Assembly (NCBI RefSeq): GCF_016801865.2
Contig: NC_068938.1
Coordinates: 23,532,798-23,596,797, forward strand
Direction: 5' to 3'
Source: Culex pipiens pallens
Taxonomy: Eukaryota > Arthropoda > Insecta > Diptera > Culicidae
Length of the DNA: 64,000 nucleotides
This document shows positions 1 to 10,260 of the stretch, in pieces. Positions within the stretch are counted from its first letter, which is position 1; every line of letters starts with the position of its first letter. The notes beneath the pieces were generated by a model. It saw only the letters and a program-made list of their open reading frames with translations. It made no database searches and was not told the origin of the DNA. Made by a program: the position numbers and the translations under genes.

Positions 1-1274
1 ATCATTCCCGTGGCGTGGCCGTGGAAGAAGCGTGTTGGGGATCTTGAGCGAATCCAATTTCACACAATCGCCGGGGGACAATCATGCAAACGGCATTAGA
101 CAGGCGATGAGATCCGCGTGGTTGGTTTTGATGATATACTTTTTTAATAAGCCGCTGCTGCCGACGACGTAACGGTGCTCATGGAGTCGGAACTTGGGGC
201 TTGCGCTAGGGAAAAATCCCGAAATATCTCACATAAATCTACGCTCGTGAGATCTATTCCCAGAACGATCATCGCACGGGTCATCAGGACCCTGCTCCTG
301 GCCCCGCTTAAGCGGTGCACCCCCTCTCCAAATCACGTTCCAAGCCTTAAAAATGGACCATCGAAGGATCCCAACAACAACAACAACGTAAAAAAAACTC
401 GGATCCCAAAATCGCGATGATCGCGCAGTGGCGAAGAAAAATGAGATCATAAAACTGAGATGAAAGAGGGTTTCACGGGGTCTTTGGCGGTGGCCATTGG
501 CGGTCTTTTTGATTTCGATGTCAGGTATTTCACCTGCAGAAATTATAACGAACGATTTTTTGTTGTTGTTTTTGCTTCATTTGGGCGTTTGAGGAAGAGG
601 AGTTTAGTTCGCTGTTTTTTCTCACGCAAAGTGGACGTGACGTGAGTTTGGACCTGTTCGGACAAGGTTGGTACCTGTGGTGACCATGATTCTTGGGAGC
701 ATTTCAGGGACAGCACGTGGTTTCAACAAATTTTAATTTTAGTTTGTTCCTACTTGCAAGAAGCTAGTGAAACTTTGCTAAGCGACCCTTCTTCGGCAGC
801 TTTCGCCAACCGCCACCGCGAGAGACGTCAGACATTGTACTTGATTTCTGCGGTTTATCGACATCGACCGAAGAAAGCACCCTGTTTTCCACGGGCCTAG
901 ATTTCTGCGGCCTCAGCCAACAACAGAGAGTGTTCCTCAACCTGACAGGTAAAACCCCTCTGAACCGAGCGCGGGAAGAAACTCCTCCAATTTCTATGCC
1001 ACAACCCATAGAGCGCCGCCGCCGCCGCCACACCGGATTAAATACGCACCAGCTGAAGACCCTGGCGATGATGGCAAGTCCGTGGGTTGCTGGGAGAAAT
1101 TTCCCTTTTAACCCTTGCTTGACGTATTTTTTTAAACTGGTTCTAAAAAATTACATGCATACGTTAAAACAAAATAAAAAATAATAGAAAATATAAAATT
1201 TAAAATACTTTTTTTTATATTTAATGAACTGCACTTAAATACACCAATGAGGGCTATTTTAAGGAGAAATTTAC
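1..1274. other. No gene recognised (left edge)
   Basis: Mixed-composition DNA. The open frames here are short, overlap one another on both strands and show no recognisable domain. The right part, from about 1130 on, becomes strongly AT-rich. It may be intronic or intergenic to a gene extending left of the window; nothing firmer can be supported. Confidence 0.4.
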
Positions 1275-1439
1275 CTGTCCCCAGTCATAATCGTCTGCTC
1301 TGCTGGTCTGAACTGGACGCTGCGGTTGGCCGTCCGCAGCAGGGCAGTGCACTTCCATGCGTATCATCTGTGTACTCAGTTTGATATTACATGAAACGTC
1401 TGTCCCGGGTCGGGATTTATTAGCAATCCACCGAGACAT
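1275..1439 (-). CDS. Candidate coding exon, unrecognised product
   Basis: On the minus strand an open frame runs from an ATG at 1439 to a good splice donor, CAG followed by GTAAAT, with the exon ending at 1275 in phase 0 (55 codons). The stretch is GC- and CpG-rich compared with the AT-rich DNA on both sides, as expected of an exon island. The translation ends ...TSRADDYDWGQ at the donor; the later part is polar with acidic and aromatic residues. An internal acceptor near 1390 would give a shorter exon starting at the second or third ATG. No domain is recognised, and the next exon would lie left of the window. Seen: the frame and the donor. Inferred: that it is spliced and translated. It could be a chance open frame. 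Confidence 0.2.
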
Positions 1440-1689
1440 GCGATGCGTGGTGCAAATTGTCCATCTTGTGGGCCATAAAGGAAATATGGGATATAGAATT
1501 AATCAAATTTAACTTTTAAATTTCTTTTATTTTTTAGATTTTTAGAAATTTTGAAAAATTAAAAATCAGGAAAGATTGAAAAATTTATTTTAAGATCCAA
1601 AGATCTAAAGATAATTTGATTTTAATAAAATTCAAATGAAAACGATTTCGAAATCTTAAAATTTAAAAATTTCCTTTTTATTTTGAATT

Positions 1690-1964
1690 TTAAATTGTAA
1701 GATTTTTAGATTTTTGAACTGTCTTAGATTTTTATATAAGTAGATTTTTGGATTTTTAAGATTTTTGAACTGTCTTAGATTTTCATATAAGTAGATTTTT
1801 AGATTTTTAGATTTTTAGATTTTTAGATTTTTAGATTTTTAGATTTTTAGATTTTTAGATTTTTAGATTTTTAGATTTTTAGATTTTTAGATTTTTAGAT
1901 TTTTAGATTTTTAGATTTTTAGATTTTTAGATTTTTAGATTTTTAGATTTTTAGATTTTTAGAT
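1690..1964 (+). repeat. (ATTTTTAG)n octamer array, left part
   Basis: Degenerate copies begin near 1690 and the array is essentially perfect from 1792 to 1964. The same 8-base unit resumes at 3679, directly after the inserted retroelement, so both parts are one array split by the insertion. Confidence 0.95.
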
Positions 1965-2077
1965 CACCTCCGTGTACGTACGAGAGCAAGCAGCAGTCAA
2001 GTGCTCAGTGCTCTATAGTTTTTTCGAAATTTTCCGCCGTAGTCTACCGTGATTACCCGCGAGTTTGCTCCTGCAGC

Positions 2078-3430
2078 ATGCCAAAGGCCGGCCGTGGCCG
2101 TGGCAGTTCGAGTGCGGCCTCGAAAAACCCGCGAAGTTCGTCTACCGGCCGTGTGCAAAAAGGTAAACAAGCCAACACCGTGTCGACCGCCATCGCGCAG
2201 GGGAGCGTGAGCGCAGAAGGCATCGACAAAAAGTTACTTCATCCCGGATATGTTCCGAGATCACCAGTGCGAACCCGTTCCGGTACTTCCGGTGCCACGA
2301 CCAACACGTCGACATCCGCCAACATTCCCATCAGGAACGAGTTCCAGATGCTGAGCGACGACGAAGAAAACAACAACAACACCGACGGTAGCAGCACTAC
2401 CGACGACGACGAATACGATGAACGTAGACCACCTCCAATCTATGTTTTGGACCCGTTGACGGACGATATTGACGAGTTGCTGGAAGGCCTCGGATATTGT
2501 CTGAAAATCGGTAAGTCGTCAGTGCAAGTCTACACATTTGACAGCAAGAACTTCGACCTGGTTGTGGAGAAATTGAAGAATAAAAACTTCAAGTTCTACA
2601 CATTCGACCCCGTGCAGAAGACTGCCGTGAAGGTCGTCTTGCAGGGGTACCAAGACCGCCCGATCTCCGACCTAAAGAAGGACCTCTCGGGTGCTGGAAT
2701 TACGCCGCGTGACATAAAAGTCCTCTCGCGGAAGACAACGGTCACAGGTACACACACACTGTACCTGTTGTACTTCGACCGCGGCACCGTCAAAATTCAA
2801 GACCTGCGGAAAACTAAGGCGTTGGACGGTTTTTGGGTAAACTGGCGGTTTTACTCAAAGAACCCGACGGACGCAGCGCAATGCCACCGTTGCCAGAAAT
2901 TTGGCCACGGCTCGCGGAACTGCAACCTCCCACCCCGCTGCGTGAAGTGCGGTGAAACACACCTCTCGGAGGCGTGCGCACTGCCGTGCAAGGCGGACTT
3001 GGGGGACAAGGCAGAGCAAACCAAGGCGCGCATCAAGTGCGCCAACTGTGGAGGTAACCATACCAGCAACTACCGTGGATGCAGCGCACGGAAAAACTAC
3101 CTCGAGGAGCAGGAAAGGAGGAAGAAGAAAGCAGCAGCGTCCCACCCTCCTCAACGAAGTACGAGCGTAACCGTGCCGGCAGCTGGTCATCGTACAGTTC
3201 CAGCGGACAACCCAGCGTTCCCTCCTGGATGGGGTCGATCGTTCGCCAGCGTGGTCGCTGCCGGTAGCGGCAATGCGGCCCAACAAGAAGTCACCGGGGA
3301 AGATCTCTTTACCCTGCCGGAGTTCTTTGCTCTCGCGGGGGAGATGATGACGCGGTTCCGGACCTGCCGTAACAAAGCGGAGCAATTCCTGGCCCTTGGG
3401 GAGCTCATGATCAAGCACATCTATAATTGA
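2078..3430 (+). CDS. Gag-like ORF1 nucleocapsid protein of Jockey-type retroelement
   Basis: This 450-residue ORF1 protein probably binds element RNA and forms the ribonucleoprotein that is reverse transcribed at the target. Residues 1-80 are basic and Ser/Thr-rich. Residues 92-116 form an acidic Asp/Glu/Asn stretch. Residues about 145-262 resemble the region that precedes the zinc knuckles in Jockey, TART and HeT-A Gag (PRE_C2HC type). Three CCHC knuckles follow: C269-X2-C-X4-H-X4-C282, C288-X2-C-X3-H-X4-C300 and C321-X2-C-X3-H-X6-C335. A Lys/Glu-rich helix, a proline-containing linker and a conserved C-terminal domain (about 405-450) complete it. The ATG follows a short leader and gives a family-typical length. 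No frameshift or stop is present. Assignment to a Jockey-clade Gag is firm from the knuckle spacing; the exact family name is not known to me. Confidence 0.92.
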   Translation: MPKAGRGRGSSSAASKNPRSSSTGRVQKGKQANTVSTAIAQGSVSAEGIDKKLLHPGYVPRSPVRTRSGTSGATTNTSTSANIPIRNEFQMLSDDEENNNNTDGSSTTDDDEYDERRPPPIYVLDPLTDDIDELLEGLGYCLKIGKSSVQVYTFDSKNFDLVVEKLKNKNFKFYTFDPVQKTAVKVVLQGYQDRPISDLKKDLSGAGITPRDIKVLSRKTTVTGTHTLYLLYFDRGTVKIQDLRKTKALDGFWVNWRFYSKNPTDAAQCHRCQKFGHGSRNCNLPPRCVKCGETHLSEACALPCKADLGDKAEQTKARIKCANCGGNHTSNYRGCSARKNYLEEQERRKKKAAASHPPQRSTSVTVPAAGHRTVPADNPAFPPGWGRSFASVVAAGSGNAAQQEVTGEDLFTLPEFFALAGEMMTRFRTCRNKAEQFLALGELMIKHIYN

Positions 3431-3650
3431 TTAAATTTTGCTGTGATCTAGTTGTAAGCTTTTTCTATTCCTATCCCCTATCATTAGCAATTGCGTAAGT
3501 TTTTTGAAAACTTTTTCTTACTCTTGTTTGTGCATTTCATTAACAGTAATAATTGCTCTAAACCGAATTAAGACGTAACACACAGCTGAAATGAACACAA
3601 AAACTCTGTTAGGTTCATAATATGTACAAATTGTAATTTGATTATTCACA

Positions 3651-3656
3651 AATAAA
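3651..3656 (+). promoter_or_regulatory. Polyadenylation signal of the retroelement
   Basis: AATAAA lies about 15 bases before the terminal GAATT-type tail. The minus-strand copy at 53480-54193 has the same signal at the same place (53496-53501), so it is a conserved part of the 3' end. Confidence 0.6.
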
Positions 3657-3678
3657 ACCGAATTGAATTGAATTGAAT

Positions 3679-4072
3679 AGATTTTTAGATTTTTAGATTT
3701 TTAGATTCTTAGATTTTTAGATTTTTAGATTTTTAGATTCTTAGATTTTTAGATTTTTAGATTTTTAGATTTTTAGATTTTTAGATTTTTAGATTTTTAG
3801 ATTTTTAGATTTTTAGATTTTTAGATTTTTAGATTTTTAGATTTTTAGATTTTTAGATTTTTAGATTTTTAGATTTTTAGATTTTTAGATTTTTAGATTT
3901 TTAGATTTTTAGATTTTTAGATTTTTAGATTTTTAGATTTTTAGATTTTTAGATTTTTAGATTTTTAGATTTTTAGATTTTTAGATTTTTAGATTTTTAG
4001 ATTTTTAGATTTTTAGATTTTTAGATTTTTAGATTTTTAGATTTTTAGATTTTTAGATTTTTAGATTTTTAG
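3679..4072 (+). repeat. (ATTTTTAG)n octamer array, right part
   Basis: About 49 units, near perfect apart from two early units with C in place of T (near 3705 and 3737). It continues the array interrupted at 1964. Confidence 0.95.
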
Positions 4073-6040
4073 AATTTTAAATTAAAAAAAATGCAAACAT
4101 CTTAATATAAAAAAAATAAGTTCAAAACTCTTATTGGATCAGCAATTCCGTTCATAATTCACTGATTTTCGAAAATATTTGATAAAATAATCATGACACA
4201 AAAATTCCATTAAATAAAATAATGATAAATAAATAATTGAAAATACAAATAAATTGTTTTTTTTTTTTCAAAATTTTCTCTATCCTTTTGAGCGCAAATA
4301 CTCTAGTAATGTTATACGAATTTATCAAAAGCAAAGAGTGGCCGTGGAGAAAAACTTTCTTCTGGAATTAGTCTAGTCACGTCATCGACGAAGACGGCTA
4401 CGACACAAAATGGTGATCATATGGTTATTAAATACAAAATCCCTTCGAACACGCACTTTGCCATCTAAAGAAAGTCTTTCACTTATGATTTATGCGGTAT
4501 GCTGCGGGCTCTAGAAATATTTATGTCCTGGACAGAACAATGCACACTTCCTTAAAATAAATTCGGTGGAATCGTAATGCAATGAAATGCTTATTTTTGG
4601 CAACACTTATTATCGATAACCAGGTGGTGAATGAGATTAATACTCCTAGCAGTGTTGTTGAGACCTTTCTTGATTTAGGTTTATAAAGTTGGTTTTGATT
4701 GGTTCCTTAAAGAAGCGAGACCTCTATTTTTCTACAAATTCTATTATGTACAGAAAAATGAGATACAAAGCTTTCAACAGCAAAATAACCTGCAATCTCA
4801 TGGACCTCCCCAAGACCACGTAGCATGACCACGACGACCGAAACGAAAAATCGAAGCGTTAAGTGATTTATTTTCTTATAATTTTTTCATCGCTTGTAAT
4901 GTTTACATTGTCTCAGCGAGAAGCAACCAAAGTCCCCCTGTCAGCGAAGGGCTGGGTCCAAAGCTTTCTTTTTCACTTTTTTTGCAGGGCTCTCCTCCCC
5001 TCACAGCATCTTTTGCGCAGGATCTTGGCCGTGGGTTTCGGTTTTTGTATATTATTATAAATTAACATAAAAATCGCATGAAATATAAATTTCCATGCAG
5101 TGCAACATAACCTCACTCTCTCTCTCGCTCTCGCTCTCTCGCTTGGGTTAAGCTCTGGGCACGGGCGATGACAGGGAGGAACCCACTCTGGGGCTTGGGG
5201 CTGCGAAGGGGCTCGAAACCGAAACCATGTCGTACTTTATGGCGATCGTGCTACCGGGTATATTTTTTGGGAGAGTTTTGTGTACTGGACCCAATCTGGA
5301 CATCTGATCTAGCAGGAGGATGCAGGTTTGGCGTGCGGATAAGCACGTTGTTGTTTGGGATTTTTTTTTGTTTTTCGCGAATTTCACGTGGAATTCCATT
5401 TCCACGTTTGTGACAATCGGTTTTGGCAGCGAAATTTGCATACCTGGCGATTGCGGCGACAGTTTTACACCTTATCGAGGTTGTTCCATTTCCTGGAATG
5501 AGGAATTCAAAATCGCCTTAAAGAATGTTTAAAATTTCTGTTTCAGTTGTTACAAGCTTTTTCGTGGTTTTTTTGCATTTTTTACCTTCGAATCAACAAT
5601 CAAAAATAATTTCGATTTTTTACACTTGGTTTCAATACTTCTAATGTCTGTTTGAAAAAAAAATACCTTTTTTTTCAAAAAAACTTTATTCTACCGAAGA
5701 TAAAAAAAAATAAAAATTTGATTTAGCGAGAAACGACATTTTATAAGTTTGTTATATTGATGTAATATTTTTGAAATTGAAGCTTTTGTTATAACCTAAT
5801 ACTATAATGACAAGCAATTGTATTAAAAATGCGTGGCAAAGTTTGGGGACATCCTTTAAGTCGTGTCTCAGAATTTTGTCTCAAAGGATGCAAAGGATGT
5901 TTTTTTTAGAAACAAAAAAAAAACGGAATGCAACGCAAAATATTTCATAATATTTCCCGTAATCTTCTTTAAATCTTTAAGGTAAAAAGAACTCAAAATG
6001 TTTTCAATAACTAACATGTCAAAATGCGTATTTGTTTGAG
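4073..6040. other. No gene recognised; short CT-rich microsatellite
   Basis: AT-rich, apparently intergenic. A CT/CGCT-rich simple repeat lies at about 5111-5142. Open frames are short and overlap on both strands around 5150-5530, with no splice or domain support. Confidence 0.4.
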
Positions 6041-6460
6041 TCCCCCCGATTGTGTGTGTATTTCGATCCGGGCGGTTTCGGGATTTTTGACAGTTGAGTT
6101 GGAGAATTTGAACGGTGCGCGTCGCGGTCCTCGCGCAGGATTTTCGTTGCCGTTTCCGTCTTTGTTGTCCCCCCGATTGTGTGTGTATTTCGATCCGGGC
6201 GTTCGGGATGTTTGACAGTTGAGTTGGAGAATTTGAACGGTGTGCGTCGCGGTCCTCGCGCAGGATTTTCGTTGCCGTTTCCGTCTTTGTTGTCCCCCCG
6301 ATTGTGCGTGTATTTCGATCCGGGCGGTTTCGGGATGTTTGACAGTTGAGTTGGAGAATTTGAACGGTGTGCGTCGCGGTCCTCGCGCAGGATTTTCGTT
6401 GCCGTTTCCGTCTTTGTTGTCCCCCCGATTGTGCGTGTATTTCGATCCGGGCGGTTTCGC
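6041..6460. repeat. 127-bp tandem repeat, about 3.3 copies
   Basis: Units begin at 6041, 6168, 6293 and 6420, with spacings of 127, 125 and 127 bases. Each starts with a run of C followed by GATTGTG and contains GTTGAGTTGGAGAATTTG and GGTCCTCGCGCAGG. The last copy is partial. The units are GC-rich in AT-rich surroundings. A long open frame reads through them on the minus strand, but the 125-base unit changes its frame, so coding is unlikely. Confidence 0.9.
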
Positions 6461-9400
6461 GTTTTCGCATTTTAGTTGGTTTTATCTTTCCACAGCCGGC
6501 TGTCTAAGATTAAATCATTTATGCTAAACTCAACACCAAATAACCGGGAATAGTCTCATCCGCATACTCCGACTGTTTGCCTTGAGAATGCATAATACAT
6601 CACACCATTAAACAAAATTTATTGATTATTGGGTCGCATCATCATCCTCTATGTTGAATCCTGGCCATTACCCTTACCCACTAACAAAATCCCAAGTAGA
6701 AGTAGTTTTCCGGCACACGCGGGGGTGTGGATATCGTATAGAACCCACCCTTGGTAGCTGCCTGTGCTAACTAACATTCCCGTCCCATTCCCTCGAGATC
6801 TACAAACTGACATGGCGGGCGCCGTTGGTGGCCAACGACTGTTTCCTATTCGCACCGGCTCTAGTTTTGATGATCGTGATGTTTTATCTTTTCAGCGCAT
6901 TCATGCATGCTGTTGATAAGGGAAACATCATTTGATCGTTGAAGCGTGTGACCGGTTGTGCTGATGGGATATTATGGTCCTGTTCAGCAACGGAGAAGGA
7001 CAACCATGGGTGGTATCTCATGCTCATGCTCAAAATGCGCATTTGTTTGCCTATTTTTTCACTTTATTTTGTGAAAAATTAATAAAAATTCTACACATAA
7101 CTCAAGCGTGACTTGACTCAGTCAGAGGATGAAAAATTGCATTACTTTTTTAATTACGGAGTAATTTTCTGCTTTTTCGCCATCAACTTTTCTATATTTT
7201 TTCCCTTGTCTACGCAATCCTTGTTTCAAATGAAGCTATTTTACAACAATAATTTTTCTATACAAGTATCCATTCAATCAAACCAAAGTGGAATGTCAAA
7301 ATTAGAAAATCTGTACCTTGAGAAGGATTTTTTTGATCGATTTGATGTGCTATGAAAAGTTGTAGGCTATGATTAAGACTTTTTTAGAAAAGAAAAGAAT
7401 GAAAAATCCAGATGTTTTTATTTGTCTTTCAATCACTAACAATGTATTTCACATTTTTTCATTTTAAAATTTTTATATTTAATGTTACTACAAAATTAAT
7501 CATTTGCGGTAGAGTTGAAGATGATTTAGAAAAAATACTTTTTTCAGATTAAAATTGCAGTCAAAAATTCCTCAACAATTTGTTTGTTGAATGCGCCATT
7601 TTTGAGTTATAAGAATTTTAAGATGATTTCTTTCGAAAAATTTCCAGTTTATTGCAAATGCTTCATGAAGGAAAGAGACCCAGCAAAACAATAAATAAAG
7701 CTGAGAAAATTTCCTACAATTTATATATGCTGATGCCCAGTTCTGGGTGTACTTTTTGACATTATTGATCGGATATCCGGTTATTTAGATACATCCTCTT
7801 CAAATTAAAATTTGGTGAAAGTTGAGATTTTCTCAATGTTAGCTCTAATTTTTCAAATCACGATATCATATGCTAACAATTTTTGTTATAGTTGAAGCAA
7901 AAGTTTTATATTTACAAATAAATCAGTGACGATTGCTTCTTAGCCGAATAACATGTATTTAAATTCACACAAATTCACTTAAAAATTAGATCTTGTTAAA
8001 AATGTTCACATATTCAAAATTCCATTTTTAAATCTTGTTTCAATTACACTCAAAACTTCTAATTTGAAAGCGAGTTTAATCTGCTTCAGTGAAAACTACC
8101 AAATGATTCCGAAAATGGACTCAGTTTTTCGATTAGCAAAATCACGAATTAATAATTTGAAAACTTTGAAAAACATGCCGTTTTTTTTTGTTTTGGATTT
8201 TGTTCAGAAAAAATAGCAACGATTGTCAAGGAGTTTTGACCAAAACTTTCCAAATTCTTTGAAATCAATTTATTTTATTTGCAGATGTTTCTCAAAATAT
8301 CAAAATGCACAGTTTAAAAAAAAAATGAAAAAAAAAAAACAGCTAAATACTTAGATACACGTTCAACACACAAAAAAAACAAACTTTAAAAAAAATTATG
8401 ACCGCAAACACTCCAAAATTTACATTTAATACCAATTTGGTAGGATGTGATTTTATTGTCAGATTAATTTGTTTTTTTGTTTTGCTGGTTCTGATCTACC
8501 GGAGAAAAAATGCTACAAAGTAATCAAAAGTTGTCAGAAACAGCTTAAATAACTATTTACACAGTTTTTAGACGACTTTTTTATGCAAATTTCAGGTGTC
8601 TCCAAAAATAATCCAAGATTAAAAAAGGTTGAATACCGCTGCTTAAAACATATCAATAATTTCGATAATAAAAAATAATAATTGAGGAATCATTTTTAAG
8701 TGATCAAAAGCCAAATAAAAAAATCAGGATGTTTTTAAAACATTCTGTTGCACATTTTATAAATTAAAAATAAATTAAAAATAAAGGTTTCATCTAAAAA
8801 AAAAGGCATTCAATTAATTAATTTGTTATATAATAGTATCAGAAAAATTATTAACCGATCCGTGATTTTTTTATATACGGCATGTTTAGAAAAAGAAATA
8901 TGGCAATGCTCAGTTGAAATTACAGGAAAATGTATTTCTATTTATTTCTTTGCCATTTCATACATTTCTGAATAAAAATATTCTTTCGTAGTATCAACGC
9001 ATTTATTTCTAATTCATTAAACAAAATCTTCAAAATTTAATAAGCGATAGAAGCCTTACCAACTGAAAACAATTTGAAATGCATTTTTTGCGTTCATAAT
9101 CATATTAAGCATGTTTGGGCTCTTTAAAAAATGCAGCGACAAAAAAAAATCGCGAAAACAATAATTCGGCAGTGCTTGAATTTTCTGAAAACTATTATTG
9201 CAAAACAACTAGACTCTTATGCATTGCAATACACTTTTTACGATTAAATGCCAATGTGGCTTGTTATTAAAATTTTAAAATATTTTTCATTTGTTTGCCT
9301 CCTTCCTAGATTTTGGTCAGAGTCGAGTGACTTAAACTTCAAAAAATATTTGCAACGGCCTAAGTGTTCAATTGTATTTCCTAATGATTTTAGTGAAAAA

Positions 9401-10094
9401 AGTATTCCGTTATCATTTTGACCAATTTTATTTCCAAACTTTTGACTTTTCATTGAAAAAAATTAAAAATAAACTTTTGAAGAATTCCCGTTATCTTTTT
9501 TGCGGATTTCTTACAGTTTTTGTATTTTTCTACTTTGTATAAGCTCTTCAGTTATATTTGATTGAATTTAATCTCAGTCAAATACATTAAAAAACGTATT
9601 CAAAAATCAAAATTTGTAGAAAGCCTACATGTGACCATTCGATTTGAAATGCACAAGTAAATGCAATTCAATGTATAATAAATTGGTAGTTAAACATCGA
9701 TTGGGCAGAATTTTATGCATGAAATTTGATATTCTCTTTTCAGTATTTTTTTAGTTATTAATTTTATAACTTTCAAAGCATACGAAAAAAAGACTTTTGA
9801 TATCTGTTCAGATTTTCATTTCCATATTTATTTATTCAGTTGGAGTTTTACTATGTTTCCAATCACAATCAGTGATTTCTCAGCTCAAATTTAAATACAA
9901 AAAAAATTAAGTAACTAGATTGAAGATAACCAGAAAAAAGATCGTATTCAACTTTGAAAGTTGTTTAATTTTTATTTAGATTTTAAAAGAACCATCATTT
10001 GTATGAAAATTTTTGAAGATTCAAAGATTCACTGCCTCAAGTTGTGGTGATGAGGAATAACAGATCAGCAATCTCACATTTCAAAATCACCAGT
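6461..10094. other. No gene recognised; AT-rich intergenic DNA
   Basis: About 3.6 kb, very AT-rich from 7000 on, with many T and A runs. I see no splice-supported frames, RNA genes or clean repeats. Confidence 0.45.
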
Positions 10095-10260
10095 GGGACC
10101 ATCCATAAACCACGTGGACACTTTAAGGGGGGGGGGGGGGTATGGCGATTGTCGACGATCCATACAAAAAAGATTTTTTTGTATGGACAATTGTCCACGA
10201 AGGGGGGGGGGGGGGTAACAGATTCCCAAAAAAGTGTCCACGTGGTTTATGGATGGTCCC
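10095..10260. mobile_element. Palindromic MITE with GGGACCATCC termini and poly-G
   Basis: Terminal inverted repeats of about 24 bases begin GGGACCATCCATAAACC and include CACGTGG. Inside are two poly-G tracts on the same strand, at about 10127-10140 and 10202-10215, and an inner palindrome around CCATAC/GTATGG. A shorter relative is at 43048-43170 and a half copy at 62527-62552. No transposase is present and no clear target duplication is seen. Confidence 0.85.

Larger units (their letters stand above)
1965..3678 (+). mobile_element. Jockey-like non-LTR retroelement, ORF1-only copy
   Basis: The element consists of a 113-bp 5' leader, one intact ORF1 (2078-3430), a 248-bp 3' UTR with AATAAA at 3651, and a terminal GAATT-type tail (gaattgaattgaat). 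It sits inside an (ATTTTTAG)n array, which flanks it on both sides, so the target-site duplication is hidden in the repeat. No apurinic endonuclease or reverse transcriptase ORF follows ORF1. A second copy at 53480-54193 has the same order of ORF1 stop, homologous 3' UTR and tail. This shows that the missing ORF2 is a family property and not a private deletion. Transposition would need enzymes from another element. The intact ORF and clean junctions suggest a young insertion. Confidence 0.9.

Noticed and set aside
2855..3418. Minus-strand 187-codon frame over ORF1
   Set aside because: Antisense shadow of the Gag-like ORF1.
5868..6470. 200-codon minus-strand frame across the 127-base repeat
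   Set aside because: The frame is open because the repeat lacks stops there. The repeated segments fall out of register where the unit is 125 bases, so the peptide repeat is not maintained.
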